From: Ampullaceana balthica
Lineage: Eukaryota > Mollusca > Gastropoda > Lymnaeidae
NCBI GenBank assembly: GCA_944989445.1
Contig: CALYLW010001399.1
Location: 1 to 64,000, forward strand
Length of the DNA: 64,000 nucleotides
Direction: 5' to 3'
Below the pieces are notes generated by a model, which ran no database searches, was not told where the DNA came from, and saw only the letters and a program-made list of their open reading frames with translations. A program made the position numbers and the translations under genes. Of this stretch, positions 30,569 through 41,845 are shown piece after piece. The number at the start of each line of letters is the position of its first letter. Positions within the stretch are counted from its first letter, which is position 1.

Positions 30569-30978
30569 CCCCTTATATTGGTAGTCAGAGGAATGTGGGT
30601 GACATTGGAGATCATCCTCAGGCCCAAGTCGTAAAAATTCGTTCCATTCATGTTTTTCCCTGGCCTCTATAAAATACTGTTGACATTCTCCTGTTCCCTT
30701 GTCCCACCTGGATGCAACTTAAAATGCCACTCATTGACCACTGCCCATGACGTCTCGGGACCCGGGTCGGAATTGCTGGTACTTAAACTTGAGCTTTTGT
30801 TCGGCGCTAACGCGACCAGCGATCGCCGCATTCCAATGGTCAAAACTCCACTCTGCCGGGTGAGGGACTGATGCGATATGGTCTGAGAGAATGGGGGGAG
30901 GGGATGGGGAGGGAGACGGGGGTAGTGCCTGGTTTCTGTGGCGGACTGATTTTTTTTCAAAATCGCAATGTTATTTAG

Positions 30979-33432
30979 CCCTCTATTACGCACTTTTAGG
31001 TTGTCATGGGAAAAAAATATTTGATTGGATATTATATGTCTTTTAGACGTATACAAACATAATATGGAAGAAAAATATACTATTTTTTTAAAATTGTGAT
31101 TTTATTGGTATGTTACCATATGGTAACAGTGCGTCTAAAAGGTAAAAAAAAAGTAAAACAGAATATATAGGAACATGACAACTATAATAATTTTAAAAGA
31201 TGATGATTTAATTGTGAACACCAATAAGTGTAAACATTAATTTGATTACAATTACATTTTTATATGTTGAATATACTGCTTCAATAATTCATGAAAATAA
31301 TAGTAAGGATAACAAAAATCATTATTTTATAAATAACATTAAAAAAAATAAAAAATAAAGGAAAATCTAATAATATTTTTTAATAAAATACCTTCATAAA
31401 GGCCAGTAAACATTTATACACCTACATACAAATCTAGTTTGAGTCTAGTGAAACTGTTTGACTTTTGCGTCTTGAAAAGTTGAATATTACATAAGTACAT
31501 GTTACTAATTTTTACACATTTCATTCTAAAAAAATTCCCTGCAATTTGATCTCTTGCATCTTTCTTTTTTGTAAATTGGCTCAGGAAAATGCCAAAAATA
31601 GTCAGGTCTTACTGGTATTTGTTAAACAGCTGCTGTAGGATCTCTCATTTCTTTGGCTCTATGATGAGCACATTTTCTAAACCCTACTTTACCTTTTTTC
31701 ATTAGGCATATTGCCATCTGTGTCTTGAAATCAAGTAGAGAAAGGATATTTGTTTGGTCCCAATCTGCATTACTACAGGCATTCCTATAGATCAGTCATG
31801 CCTAAACTACTGCCATATTCATAATATCCACTTGAAAACAATCATTGAGTGTTGTTTATTTCTTACTTGTAACATTGATAACTAGACGGAGCACAATGTT
31901 TCCAGAAGCTCCTATAACCAATTCTATTTTACACGGCAGAATTTTACAGAAGTATCATTCAAAGTTATGAATCACTCCAGTAATAGAACAACACACACAC
32001 TTTTTAAACTGTTGGGGTTATATTGTTATAGATATATTTTTATTAGCCACCTTGTCATAACGAGTATCAATTCCCCAGTAACAACTGCTTTTGGCATTTG
32101 AACTATGATGCTCATCATAAATAAACTCCAGTAAACTGCTCCAGTTCTTTAGCATCCATATATTGGTTCATATTTGTCTGAGCTCTGTAAATGTTTGATT
32201 GTATTACAAAATTATCCATTATTTATTCATCAATAATTTCCCTAAAGTAGTCTATAGGATTTTGATGCTCTTTTGCAACAGCGATAAAACAAAACAAAAA
32301 CAGGATCTTGAGGAAAGAATTCTGCTGCTAAGAAAAAATGTCCATTTGATACTTTTGCCTGTGGTTGGACTGCAGTACCTAAAAATTACCAGGTGCTTCA
32401 TTCATTTCCCTCTCAGAGACTGGTGTTGTTGAGTCTGAAAAGGACAAATTGAATTATTATTTTTTTAGTGTTTACGTTAACAATTGTATTGAATGATATT
32501 TAATTATTCTTTCAAAAGATATAAGACATAATATTTTATTTTTAAAAATTATGTAAATTTACCTGAATTTCTGTTGTGCTCTGATTCTGGATTAAAAGTT
32601 TCATCTACATCATCGTCATCTTCCTAAGATAGTTCATTATCATCTGGGTCCTCAGGAATGGCACAAACATGTACATCTTTATTTTTTCCATGAAACCTTG
32701 ATGGATACAAGACTTTGGTATTTGAATTCTTGAGAGGAAAAAAAAACAAATAGAAAATGTACAAAATATATATGTTGTATATCATTGATTATCATCCATA
32801 TGTCTAATTCTATTTATAATTCTATTTATAAAAAAAGAATTTTAAAATTATTTTTAATTTAACATTAAAGATTGTAAAACTTGTTAATTTTATAAAAGTA
32901 TAAAAGGCTAACATAAATATTTGATATTTATAAATATTCTATAAATAAAACACTATTTATATCGCTTATAAAATGTTAGCTTTAGTATGTTGTCATTTTC
33001 CAACAAGAAAAACCACCCAAAAAAAATAACCACATAGAATAGACGCACTGTTATCAAATGGTCACATACCATTTTTTTCAAATTTTATCAAACGTTGATG
33101 ACAAATATCAAAAATAAGCTTACATAATTATTATATAAACATTAATGTTACCATTTAATTTTTTTTTGAACAGAAACTTTCATTATGCGATAAAAAAACG
33201 AACACTTGTACTTACGAGATTCGGTTGACACAAGTGTAGCCCACTGTGACCAAATAAAAGTTGCTCTTACAAAAATACGAAATGGTCTAAGTGATGAGTT
33301 CTCCGGTATAAAAGTTCACAACATGATAAAATAAAAGGGGAACCAGTCTGAAAAATTAAAAACTAATCAAGCATTAGTGAAATAATTATTATTTCGCTTT
33401 GTTACCAAATGGTCACATTGTGTAATAGAGGG
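30979..33432 (-). mobile_element. piggyBac-like transposon, decayed
   Basis: Inverted ends CCCTCTATTACGCAC (30979) and TGTGTAATAGAGGG (33419-33432), with TTAG directly outside both. On the minus strand, broken frames read, in order: an acidic N-terminus rich in D/E (about 32700-32580); YMDAKELEQF and CYWGIDTRYDKVAN (about 32165-32040); SLLDFKTQMAICLM (about 31740-31690); and DYFWHFPEP followed by a cysteine-bearing tail (about 31610-31550). This is the layout of a piggyBac transposase with its C-terminal cysteine-rich domain. Stops and shifts interrupt it several times. Subterminal repeats TGTTACCATATGGTAACA (31111) and TGTTACCAAATGGTCACA (33400) probably served as transposase sites. Confidence 0.7.
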
Positions 33433-35380
33433 TTAGTACTAAAAAAAATAGCCAACTTATAAAAAAGAAGAAATTAAACAGTTGCCCTATTATTGGTTTC
33501 AGTTGATTTTTTGGGTGGGCCAAATACATTGTGGCCCATTAGCTCTAAAAATTGGCCCACCCTGTATAGTCGTTCGCGCATCGTTATGCGCATGTCGGAA
33601 AAAATCGCAAATACCGTTTCAGTTTTTCTATACGGGCGTAAGCGATGACGATGGATTTTTGCGCTTTACGTCACGATTTTTGTTTATTTGTGTAATTTGT
33701 CATCAGTGATGGTGATTGTGTATTCAGACGACCACACTGGTATCATTTTCACGCAAGTTATGTGTTTGAGCGATGAAGGGTTTTGACTCATTGGTCGGTA
33801 TGTACATAAATAGCATAATTAAAAATTTCTTTGGGGCTCTAGTGTATAGTGGTTAACTTACATTTGTTCTTAATTCATTTTATAACCCAAATCAATTTAT
33901 TTTGTTGAAAACAAAAGCTCCCCTCAAAAGTTATAATAAATCAAAGTGTGATTAGCTAAGTCTAAAACTTAGAAAATGTCGATCGTCATCGAGTTACCTC
34001 CCTTAAGAAAGAAAAACTAAAGTGTTGTTAGTAATCGCTACACTACTCTTATTAATTTAATGTTTTATTTAATTTTAGGACAGACCTAAATAAATTATAG
34101 GAAGATGCCAGTAATTCAGTACATTTTTCTTAAATTTTATTTGGTTATGGACTAGTAATTTAGTAATAATTTATTAATTATTATTAATTATTGTTAGTAT
34201 ATTATTAATACTATTAACTATTTCTATAACTACTAATAGTACATATGTACTATTATTACTATCCAATGCTATGAAGTAGTAACAGTTAAGAACATAATTA
34301 ATGATTGTTTTTGTCTAATACTAAGTCCAAATTGATACTTACCTTATAATTAATAATGATAGAGGTGTTGTAATCCTTTTATTTCAGATTTACTGGTTTG
34401 TGTAAGTGTAGGGTCAGGGTATAGAATCATTATAATACATTTTTTTAAAAGTCTCACTTACCATCATCTTTTTATAAAAGATGTTGACATTGACAAAATA
34501 TTATTTACAAAATCAATCAAACGAAATAAATCTCAATAATTAAAATAATATAATATAAAAAATTAAATTATATGTATAATTATAAGAGATAATAATATTC
34601 AAGATCAACTGCAGAATTCAAAATTTCTTCAGCTTCCAAATTAATGACGATGACAAAGCTTATGAATTACATATTGAGAAATTTAATACTTGTTATATTA
34701 TATACTCAGAAAAATGACAGTAAAATTGTTATTATTATCTTTAAATGAGATACTGAAATCTATAAATACTTGTTGAATTTAATTTTAATTTCTTGTTTTA
34801 GTAATCATACCTCGTCGGTGTTGTCTATTTTAATAAATATTTTTTAATAATTTGCATTAAATTTTATTTTTAAAGTCAAATACTTACCCTTCAAACATTT
34901 AAATATAGCTATTGATTTAATTGTACCATATATTCAATAAAAATACAATAGTAGTCAATAGGCATGCAAATGTTTTAACTCATTTGTATTTTTGTTATAA
35001 TTTTCATCAAGATTTCTTTCAACATGCCTCTAAATATATTTATTAAAAATTCAAAATCTTGATGTACTTTAAACATTTCTTATTCATTGTTTTGTATATT
35101 GGATTGTGAATGTCTCCTGAAAATTTGATACTGATATCTCTAAAATTAAAAAAAGTTGTGAGGGAAAGAGTACCAAATTTTGAAATGTGGGTCACAAGTT
35201 TTGGAATAAATTATATAGGTTATATAAGGGGCAAAAAAAATCGACAAAAAAAATCATAACTCCACTTCTATAAAAGATAGAAAGACAAAACAAGTGTTTT
35301 TGAAAAGGTCTTAGCAAGCCCTTTAAAATGATATATTATTTAAGGCTATAGGGCCACATTTAAATTTTTGGTCAAAGTAC
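33433..35380. other. AT-rich region upstream of HSP70
   Basis: 33515-33565 has an inverted GGGTGGGCC/GGCCCACCC pair. 33580-33797 is relatively GC-rich with CRE-like TTACGTCAC (33667) and ends in a possible donor GTATGT at 33798. It could be the untranslated first exon of HSP70 (weak). From 33800 on the sequence is very AT-rich with no frame. Confidence 0.3.
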
Positions 35381-35713
35381 CTACCTGTGGCGCCCCCCAT
35401 GGGTTTTATTATTTGAGCCTTTTAGTGTGGCTATTCCTGAAGGTTCCATTTTTTTATATTTGATAAAGGACCATAAGTTTTTATTGTTATCTTTGGTAAT
35501 TACATTGTTTATATATTCATTTTGGAGGTTTCGACTAAGTTTTTGTGTCAAGTGTTTAATCTTTAAGTATTTTTTGTGTATCCTATATGAATAGGTAGCT
35601 TTATATTTCTTAAATAAGTTCTCTTTTAGTTTGCATAGCTTTTTCAATCTAGAATTGAACCAGCATTTGTTAATTTTATTTGATGTTAGTTTTGTTGGAA
35701 CATTCTCATCCAT
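35381..35713 (-). mobile_element. LINE fragment between endonuclease and RT
   Basis: The frame contains KLTSNKINKCWFNSRLKKLC, KENLFKKYKATYS and NLWSFIKYKKMEPSGIATLK. This linker, which precedes the reverse-transcriptase domain, is common in CR1/Jockey-type LINEs. No RT core follows. Confidence 0.7.
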
Positions 35714-35815
35714 TATAGTTTTTAGATTTGTTTTTATATCTTTCCAAATTTCTTCTACTGGGCTATTTGTGTTAAATTTACTTAGGAAAGTTTGTTGGAA
35801 GTTAGCCGCTGATTT

Positions 35816-36155
35816 GTGGACGATTAAGCAATAGTTATCGTTAAAATTAAAATCGTATACTTTAATAAATACGAGTGAACTGAGTAGATGTGTTTTTCAT
35901 ATATTTTTTTTAAATTTTATAATTTATATTTACATGTATATACAGATTCTGGAAATATTCTTTTAATAAAGAGACAGCTATGAATATTCGTGGATTAAGC
36001 AATAGTTATCGTTAAAATTAAAATCGTATACTTTAATAAATACGAGTGAAGTGAGTAGATGTGTTTTTCATATATTTTTTTAAAATTTTATAATTTATAT
36101 TTACATGTATATAATATATAGATTCTGGAAATATTCTTTTAATAAAGAGACATCA
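35816..36155 (+). repeat. Tandem duplication of about 170 bp upstream of HSP70
   Basis: 35816-35975 is repeated at 35990-36155 with few differences. Each copy has TTCTGGAAATATTC (from 35947 and 36123), close to the heat-shock element pattern TTCnnGAAnnTTC but with three instead of two bases in the second gap. It lies 200-550 bp before the HSP70 start codon. Function as an enhancer is inference. Confidence 0.8.
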
Positions 36156-36364
36156 TATTTTTTATACATTATAATTATAATATTATGTGTTCATGTAACA
36201 GAGCAAAGATATTATCAAATTTAAAAAAATATATTCATTTTGTTATCCACTTCTACTGTCAGTTTTCCCTCTGTTGAATTTTTTTTTCTTTAAAAATACT
36301 TTTTTAAACTTATTTCTCTGTTAAAATTAAAACTTACATTTTTATTATTTTTAATCTATTTCAG

Positions 36365-38278
36365 ATGACCAGAGGAAGCAAAACCCCAGCAATTGGTATA
36401 GATCTAGGAACCACCTACTCCTGCGTGGGTGTGTTTCAGCATGGAAAGGTTGAGATTATTGCCAATGACCAAGGTAACAGAACAACACCAAGCTATGTGG
36501 CCTTCACTGACACTGAGCGACTTGTGGGGGACGCTGCCAAAAACCAAGCTGCCATGAACCCAAGCGACACAATATTTGATGCCAAAAGGCTCATTGGTCG
36601 TAAGTTCAATGACAAGACGGTCCAGAGTGACATGAAGCACTGGCCATTCAAGGTGGTTGAAGTTGATGGACGCCCGAAAATCCAGGCAGAATACAACGGA
36701 GAAAACAAATTGTTTGCCCCTGAAGAAATAAGCTCGATGGTTCTCATAAAGATGAAGGAAACAGCTGAAGCTTACCTTGGTCAGAAGGTCACGGATGCTG
36801 TAATTACAGTTCCAGCTTATTTCAATGACTCTCAGAGACAAGCCACGAAAGATGCTGGAGCCATAGCAGGACTCAATGTTCTCAGAATTATCAATGAACC
36901 AACTGCGGCTGCCCTCGCCTATGGACTTGATAAAGGACACAAGGGAGAGAAAAATGTTCTCATCTTTGATCTGGGTGGTGGTACTTTTGATGTGAGTATA
37001 CTTTCCATTGACGAAGGTTCATTGTTTGAGGTAAAAGCCACGGCTGGTGATACACATCTGGGTGGAGAAGACTTTGACAACAGAATGGTGAGTCATTTTG
37101 TACAAGAATTCAAGAGAAAACATAACAAAGACATCAGCACAAATCCAAGGTCTATCAGACGCTTACGTACAGCATGTGAACGTGCAAAGAGAACTCTGTC
37201 AAGCAGCAGCGAGGCTTCTATTGAGATTGACTCACTTTTTGAAGGTATAGACTTTTACACCAAAATCACAAGGGCCAGATTTGAAGAACTTTGTAGCGAT
37301 CTGTTTAGATCAACACTTCAACCTGTGGAGACAGCATTACGAGATGCTAAACTTGATAAATCAAGAATAGATGAAGTTGTCCTTGTTGGTGGTTCAACAC
37401 GCATTCCAAAGGTTCAGAAACTATTAACTGATTTCTTCAATGGTAAAGAACTCAACAAATCCATCAACCCAGATGAAGCTGTGGCATATGGTGCAGCTGT
37501 ACAAGCTGCTATCCTGAAAGGTGACACCAGCGAGACAATCAAAGATGTTCTTCTTGTTGATGTCGCGCCGCTGTCCCTAGGCATTGAGACAGCTGGTTGT
37601 GTTATGACTCCACTTGTCAAAAGAGGTACCACCATTCCCACTAAAACTTCACAGATCTTCACAACATACGCAGACAACCAGCCTGGCGTTGACATCCAGG
37701 TATATGAAGGTGAGCGTGCCATGACCAAAGACAATAATCTCCTGGGAAAATTTCTCTTAACTGGCATCCCGCCTGCACCCAGGGGTGTTCCGCAGATTGA
37801 GGTCACGTTTGACATTGATGCCAATGGCATTCTGAATGTCACTGCCCAGGACAAGAGCACAGGAAAATCCAGCAACATCACAATAAAGAATGACAGAGGC
37901 AGACTCAGCCAGGCAGAGATTGACAGAATGTTGGCCGACGCAGAAAAGTACAAAGATGATGATAAGAAACAGCAGGACAGGGTGATGGCCAGGAACCAGC
38001 TTGAGGGCTACGTCTTCAGTGTCAAGCAAGCAGTCGAGGCAGCTGGTGACAAGCTTTCACCCAAAGACAAGGACGTTGTAATTAATGCCTGTAATGACAC
38101 AATGAAATGGCTGGACAACAACTTGCTTGCGGACAAGGAGGAGATTGAGCACAAGTTAAAAGAGATCCAAAAGACAAGCTCATCCATAATGGTTAAACTT
38201 CATGGCCAAGGTAATCCCACCCACAATGGTCAATCTTATGGTCAACATAATGGTCCTACAGTAGAAGAAGTCGAATAA
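36365..38278 (+). CDS. HSP70: Heat shock protein 70, cytosolic type
   Basis: A 637-aa ATP-dependent chaperone of the cytosol/nucleus. All three family signatures are present: IDLGTTYS (about residues 13-20), [12 protein letters not shown] (about 199-210) and [15 protein letters not shown] (about 338-352). The linker [13 protein letters not shown] precedes the peptide-binding domain (about 395-510), followed by the helical lid. The C-terminus lacks GGMP repeats and ends PTVEEVE. Cytosolic members normally end EEVD, which binds TPR co-chaperones, so the last residue is changed. The coding region is uninterrupted. The ATG comes directly after TTTCAG, so a 5' untranslated intron is likely, as in constitutive family members. 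AATAAA motifs lie about 170-330 bp after the stop. Confidence 0.96.
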   Translation: MTRGSKTPAIGIDLGTTYSCVGVFQHGKVEIIANDQGNRTTPSYVAFTDTERLVGDAAKNQAAMNPSDTIFDAKRLIGRKFNDKTVQSDMKHWPFKVVEVDGRPKIQAEYNGENKLFAPEEISSMVLIKMKETAEAYLGQKVTDAVITVPAYFNDSQRQATKDAGAIAGLNVLRIINEPTAAALAYGLDKGHKGEKNVLIFDLGGGTFDVSILSIDEGSLFEVKATAGDTHLGGEDFDNRMVSHFVQEFKRKHNKDISTNPRSIRRLRTACERAKRTLSSSSEASIEIDSLFEGIDFYTKITRARFEELCSDLFRSTLQPVETALRDAKLDKSRIDEVVLVGGSTRIPKVQKLLTDFFNGKELNKSINPDEAVAYGAAVQAAILKGDTSETIKDVLLVDVAPLSLGIETAGCVMTPLVKRGTTIPTKTSQIFTTYADNQPGVDIQVYEGERAMTKDNNLLGKFLLTGIPPAPRGVPQIEVTFDIDANGILNVTAQDKSTGKSSNITIKNDRGRLSQAEIDRMLADAEKYKDDDKKQQDRVMARNQLEGYVFSVKQAVEAAGDKLSPKDKDVVINACNDTMKWLDNNLLADKEEIEHKLKEIQKTSSSIMVKLHGQGNPTHNGQSYGQHNGPTVEEVE

Positions 38279-39500
38279 TTTCGTTTATTGTTATAGATCT
38301 GAACAGTAATCATTCTGAACATAAACCCAACTCTTTTCTTACTTAGTTTAGTTTTAAAATATAAAAAAATTGTTGTAAATACTTTTAAAAGTTTAAAATG
38401 ATGTTAATTTATTTTTGCAAAAGAAAGAAAAATTAAATGCACTCCTTAATAAATAAATAAATATATAATGTAAATAACCTCAGTATTATATGTGTGAAAG
38501 GATTATTGAATTCTAACTCATGTATTTATTTTTATGATTAACTGAATGTATGAGGAAGTTGTTTTGATTTAGTATCAAATGGAAAAAACTTGAATGTTTA
38601 TTTAATTTTAAATAAAATACTTTAAAATTTATAAAATGCTCTTTGTCTGGTATCTGTGTTTGTCAATGTGTTACTATTAATTATTATATCATTAAAATGA
38701 TTTCAGAAGTCACAACAAACTAAAAGCAATTATATCCATATTCGAATAGCTGAACCTTAACCTGAGACAAAGTTATTGAACCTGGAAGTCCATAGCATAG
38801 CATACCAGCAAACTAATAAACACTTTATATTAATTACTATATAATCACAAGCATCGTGATTAGTTTCTTTAACACATTATTATGTCCTCCATACTGAGAT
38901 GCTGCTTTAAAATTAATATTTTACTAATATATATAGTCTACTTCTTTATTAATTTTGTGTACAGGTGGTAATTTATAAAAAAATATATTTTTTTTTAAAA
39001 ATTGCTTACGTTTCGCAGCCAACTGGTCATTGTTAGCTGTATCTTAGATAATAGGCTAAGCTTGTCACAAGTATAACACATATGGAGGTTAATCATAATT
39101 CACATAAAAAGCAAAGGCAATGAAAGAGTTGTCAGCCTTGAAAACCGTCTATAAGAAGTAAATAAAATAAAAACTTATTGACAGAAATTTTGTTGATTTT
39201 TTTTTAAATTTATTTCTTCGCCTTATATTATTATAAACAAATTGTACACAAACAAACAAAAAAAACACTTTTTACTATTCTGACCTATTCAGCACATGCC
39301 TTTATTTTTATTTTTTTTAATGTAATTTCAATCGAATTTGTTTAACGTGTGATTTTATTGTAACGTCACAAACTACATACGCACCTAAGGAACGGTGGGG
39401 TTGATTGGGGAGATTTTTTTTTATTGGTCTCAATTGAATGTGAAATCATGCACAATTTTAGCCTGAGCAAAACAATTTGATAAAAAATATATATATAAAG
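38279..39500. other. HSP70 3' region and intergenic stretch
   Basis: Candidate poly(A) signals AATAAA at 38449 and AATAAAATAC near 38609. 39105-39445 is the short copy of the dispersed repeat at 27640-28338. No genes. Confidence 0.5.
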
Positions 39501-39881
39501 CTCGCAGACAGAAGACTGGCTGAAATGGTGCAGATTAGATTGGAAGACAATTTATATTTCTGGAGGGAAGGAAGGTGTCCAGAGAGCACCCAGATGGACA
39601 AATCAGTTGAGGGCAAATCAAGAAGACGCTAGGAGGGTTAAAGTTCATTATGAACAGTGGAAAATCACCTGAACCAGATATACTGACTAGACAATTACTT
39701 CGTGCCTACGCCGACTACATTCGGGCTCGTTGTGATAAGGGAGACATCCACAAACATTGGAAAATCTTACATTATTAACAGTATTTATTAATTCTAAAAA
39801 GAAACAAGACAAAACTTAACGGGGAAAAAGAACAACTGCAGACCCATATCAATACCAAGTACAAACTACAAAATATAGAAA

Positions 39882-40281
39882 GGGGCCGTCCATAAATGAC
39901 GTCACGCGATTTCTAACCTTAGAACCCCCTCGTCACAATTTGTCACAAAATCTTAGAGAACCCTCTAATATGACGTCAAAAAGCTTTGAAACCCCTCTCC
40001 CCTAAAAGCCTTATTTTCTAATTGAAAATTAAAATGTTGCAAATTACTTTTTTGTCATTTAAGTATGTATTAAGTATAATTCTGCACTCTAATATCGTAA
40101 CGCGTATGAAGCCATTGAAAACGTCATTAAATAATTGCAATCAATCAAACGTTTAAGTGCAACTTTTATTTAAAGTTGCGTGTTTTTTATGCGACGTCAC
40201 ATTTCTTAAACATCCCCCTCCTCCTCGTCACACATCGTCACCAATGCATGACGGCGTATGACGCCATTTATGGACGGCCCC
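39882..40281. mobile_element. Harbinger-like MITE, second subfamily, complete
   Basis: Ends GGGGCCGTCCATAAATGACG and GCCATTTATGGACGGCCCC. AAA flanks both sides (39879-39881, 40282-40284). 400 bp, non-coding. It differs from the 42275/44297/52199 subfamily in the interior and in reading ATGACGTCA instead of AGTACGTCA after the tip. Confidence 0.8.
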
Positions 40282-40380
40282 AAAGTCATGGCGATCAGAA
40301 TTTGAAAGATTAGGTGCAGCAAGATTTTAAAATATGCCATTAAAGACAACAACATGAGCGATTATAATTTTCCTATAGGA

Positions 40381-40665
40381 TTATCTTATCTTATCTATAC
40401 AGACGCTCCTTCTATGCAGAAGATAGTTGCGTCCACAGACCATGACAGATGATCTGTTGGCAAGTGATGCAGCATTCACAGGCCACGGCTTTGTGGGTTC
40501 CACGCATTACCCAGCCGCCTAACTACATGTAGTGTTATGTACCCATTCGGAGCGGGGTGACTCAGGGACGCCCTAGGCCCCGGGAACAAACCCTTGCCTT
40601 CACACGGATTCGAACCCGTGACCATCGGTACGACAGTTCAGTGCGCTGCCACTCGACCACCGTTT
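40381..40665 (-). mobile_element. tRNA-derived SINE
   Basis: Read on the minus strand it begins CGGTGGTCGAGTGGCAGCGC (A-box region, serine/leucine tRNA-like) and has GGTTCGAATCC (B box) about 30 bp on, an internal RNA polymerase III promoter. A roughly 170-bp unrelated body follows. Its 3' end, GAAGGAGCGTCTGTATAG then GATAA repeats, matches the 3' tail of the LINE at 23390-23470, so that LINE family probably mobilised it. The acceptor stem does not pair, so it is not a tRNA gene. Confidence 0.85.
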
Positions 40666-40920
40666 AAAACTTAGAGCTCACCAAGAGAAAGTTTTCAACA
40701 GTGTATCTCACGAATACTTGCAGCGAATTATAACACTGAAAAATCCGGGAAAATACATTTCTGTTATATGGATCAATGTGATATATAACAGACTGTTTTG
40801 GAAAATAAGTAATGAAAAATGCAATATCAGAAAGAAAAGAAGTGCAGAGATCTGAAAGACAGGGGCACCAACTCACAATTAACACCCTTCCTAAAGATTC
40901 AAAATACAATTTTAACAAAC

Positions 40921-41845
40921 TTTTTTTTTACACATAATTAAATTAATATTAATAGACACATAGAAACATCAAATAAAAATAAAATTATTGATGGGAACAT
41001 TTTCTTTAGTGGTTTGGGTTGGACATTATGTCCAAAATACCCAAAACATGTAATTTTTAAGTTAATTGGACCATATACTGATTATCATATACTTCTTGAG
41101 CGAAAATTACAAATCTAAAATTTAAAAAAAAATGATGTTATTTTTCTTTAATTAAACACGATTAAACCTTTTGTTAATTAAATACATGTACGTGTAAATA
41201 GAGCTTAAATGTGTATAATTTATAGACAAGCGAAATTGACTCCGGTTAGAAATTCATTTTTTTCCTTTCATAAGACATAAGAGTAATTCAAATATGGATG
41301 AAACTGATATGAGGCTTTTGGATTAATTAATTTTTTTAAATATATGTTTTTAAAACAAGGTATTTATTATAAAGCCTGACAGGACGTAACAAAACAACGA
41401 ACGTTTCGACAAAAAGCCTTCCTCGACAAACGAAAGACAAAAGCTGATAAAACTAATAGTAATGGGTTTTAATGGGCTAAAAAATAATAATGAAAACTTA
41501 GCTGCGACTGCGGGGTAATACAAAAAGGAAGCATAAAATCGAAATAATATTTTTTTTTATGAAAATGAAACTTTTATTATTTTATTTTTTTTAGATTGTA
41601 ACCGGAGCAGAAAAAATATCGTTGTAATATTTTGGAGCGGAGTTTGGAGAAAAAAGAGAATAAAAATCGCTCTCGAAAAGATACTACCAAACTATCAACC
41701 CACTTGTTTCTCTTCCAATATTTCACGTGACTATGTCATGTGACTAGGCACATGATCTAAGATCTATGGTCACCAAAGTATAAGGTAAAGAAAGAGTTAT
41801 AGCAAGCGACTTTGATTATTAGAAGTTGCTCTTGTGCAATAAAAC
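40921..41845. other. Upstream region of the fucosidase gene
   Basis: AT-rich, no gene. The last 150 bp contain the E-box cluster listed separately. No TATA box is obvious within 100 bp of the start codon. Confidence 0.45.
41723..41754 (+). promoter_or_regulatory. E-box cluster resembling CLEAR/TFEB sites
   Basis: Three E-boxes lie within 32 bp, 92-123 bp before the fucosidase ATG: TCACGTGAC (41723-41731), TCATGTGAC (41736-41744) and CACATG (41749-41754). The first matches nine bases of the CLEAR palindrome GTCACGTGAC, bound by TFEB/MITF factors that control lysosomal genes. A lysosomal enzyme downstream makes this biologically sensible. Binding is inference. Confidence 0.55.

Larger units (their letters stand above)
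39501..40920 (+). mobile_element. L1-like LINE reverse-transcriptase remnant with nested insertions
   Basis: Discontinuous matches run in order on the plus strand: KIMNSGKSPEPDILTRQLL (about 39640-39705), NCRPISIPSTNYKI (about 39832-39873) and EKVFNSVSHEYLQRI (about 40688-40732). These are the GKSPGPDG, NWRPISL and FDSVSHEFL blocks of LINE reverse transcriptases. Stops and shifts abound. A Harbinger-like MITE (39882-40281) and a SINE (40381-40665) lie between the second and third blocks. Confidence 0.6.

Noticed and set aside
30667..31056. 129-codon minus-strand frame overlapping the piggyBac end
   Set aside because: It crosses the element boundary at 30979, and no part resembles a protein; the upstream extension of the hAT frame uses a different reading frame.
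36404..38029. Several minus-strand frames opposite HSP70
   Set aside because: Shadows of the conserved HSP70 coding region.
40590..40665. tRNA gene with good A and B boxes on the minus strand
   Set aside because: The acceptor stem does not pair and the sequence runs on into a 200-bp body and a LINE-like tail, so it is a SINE.
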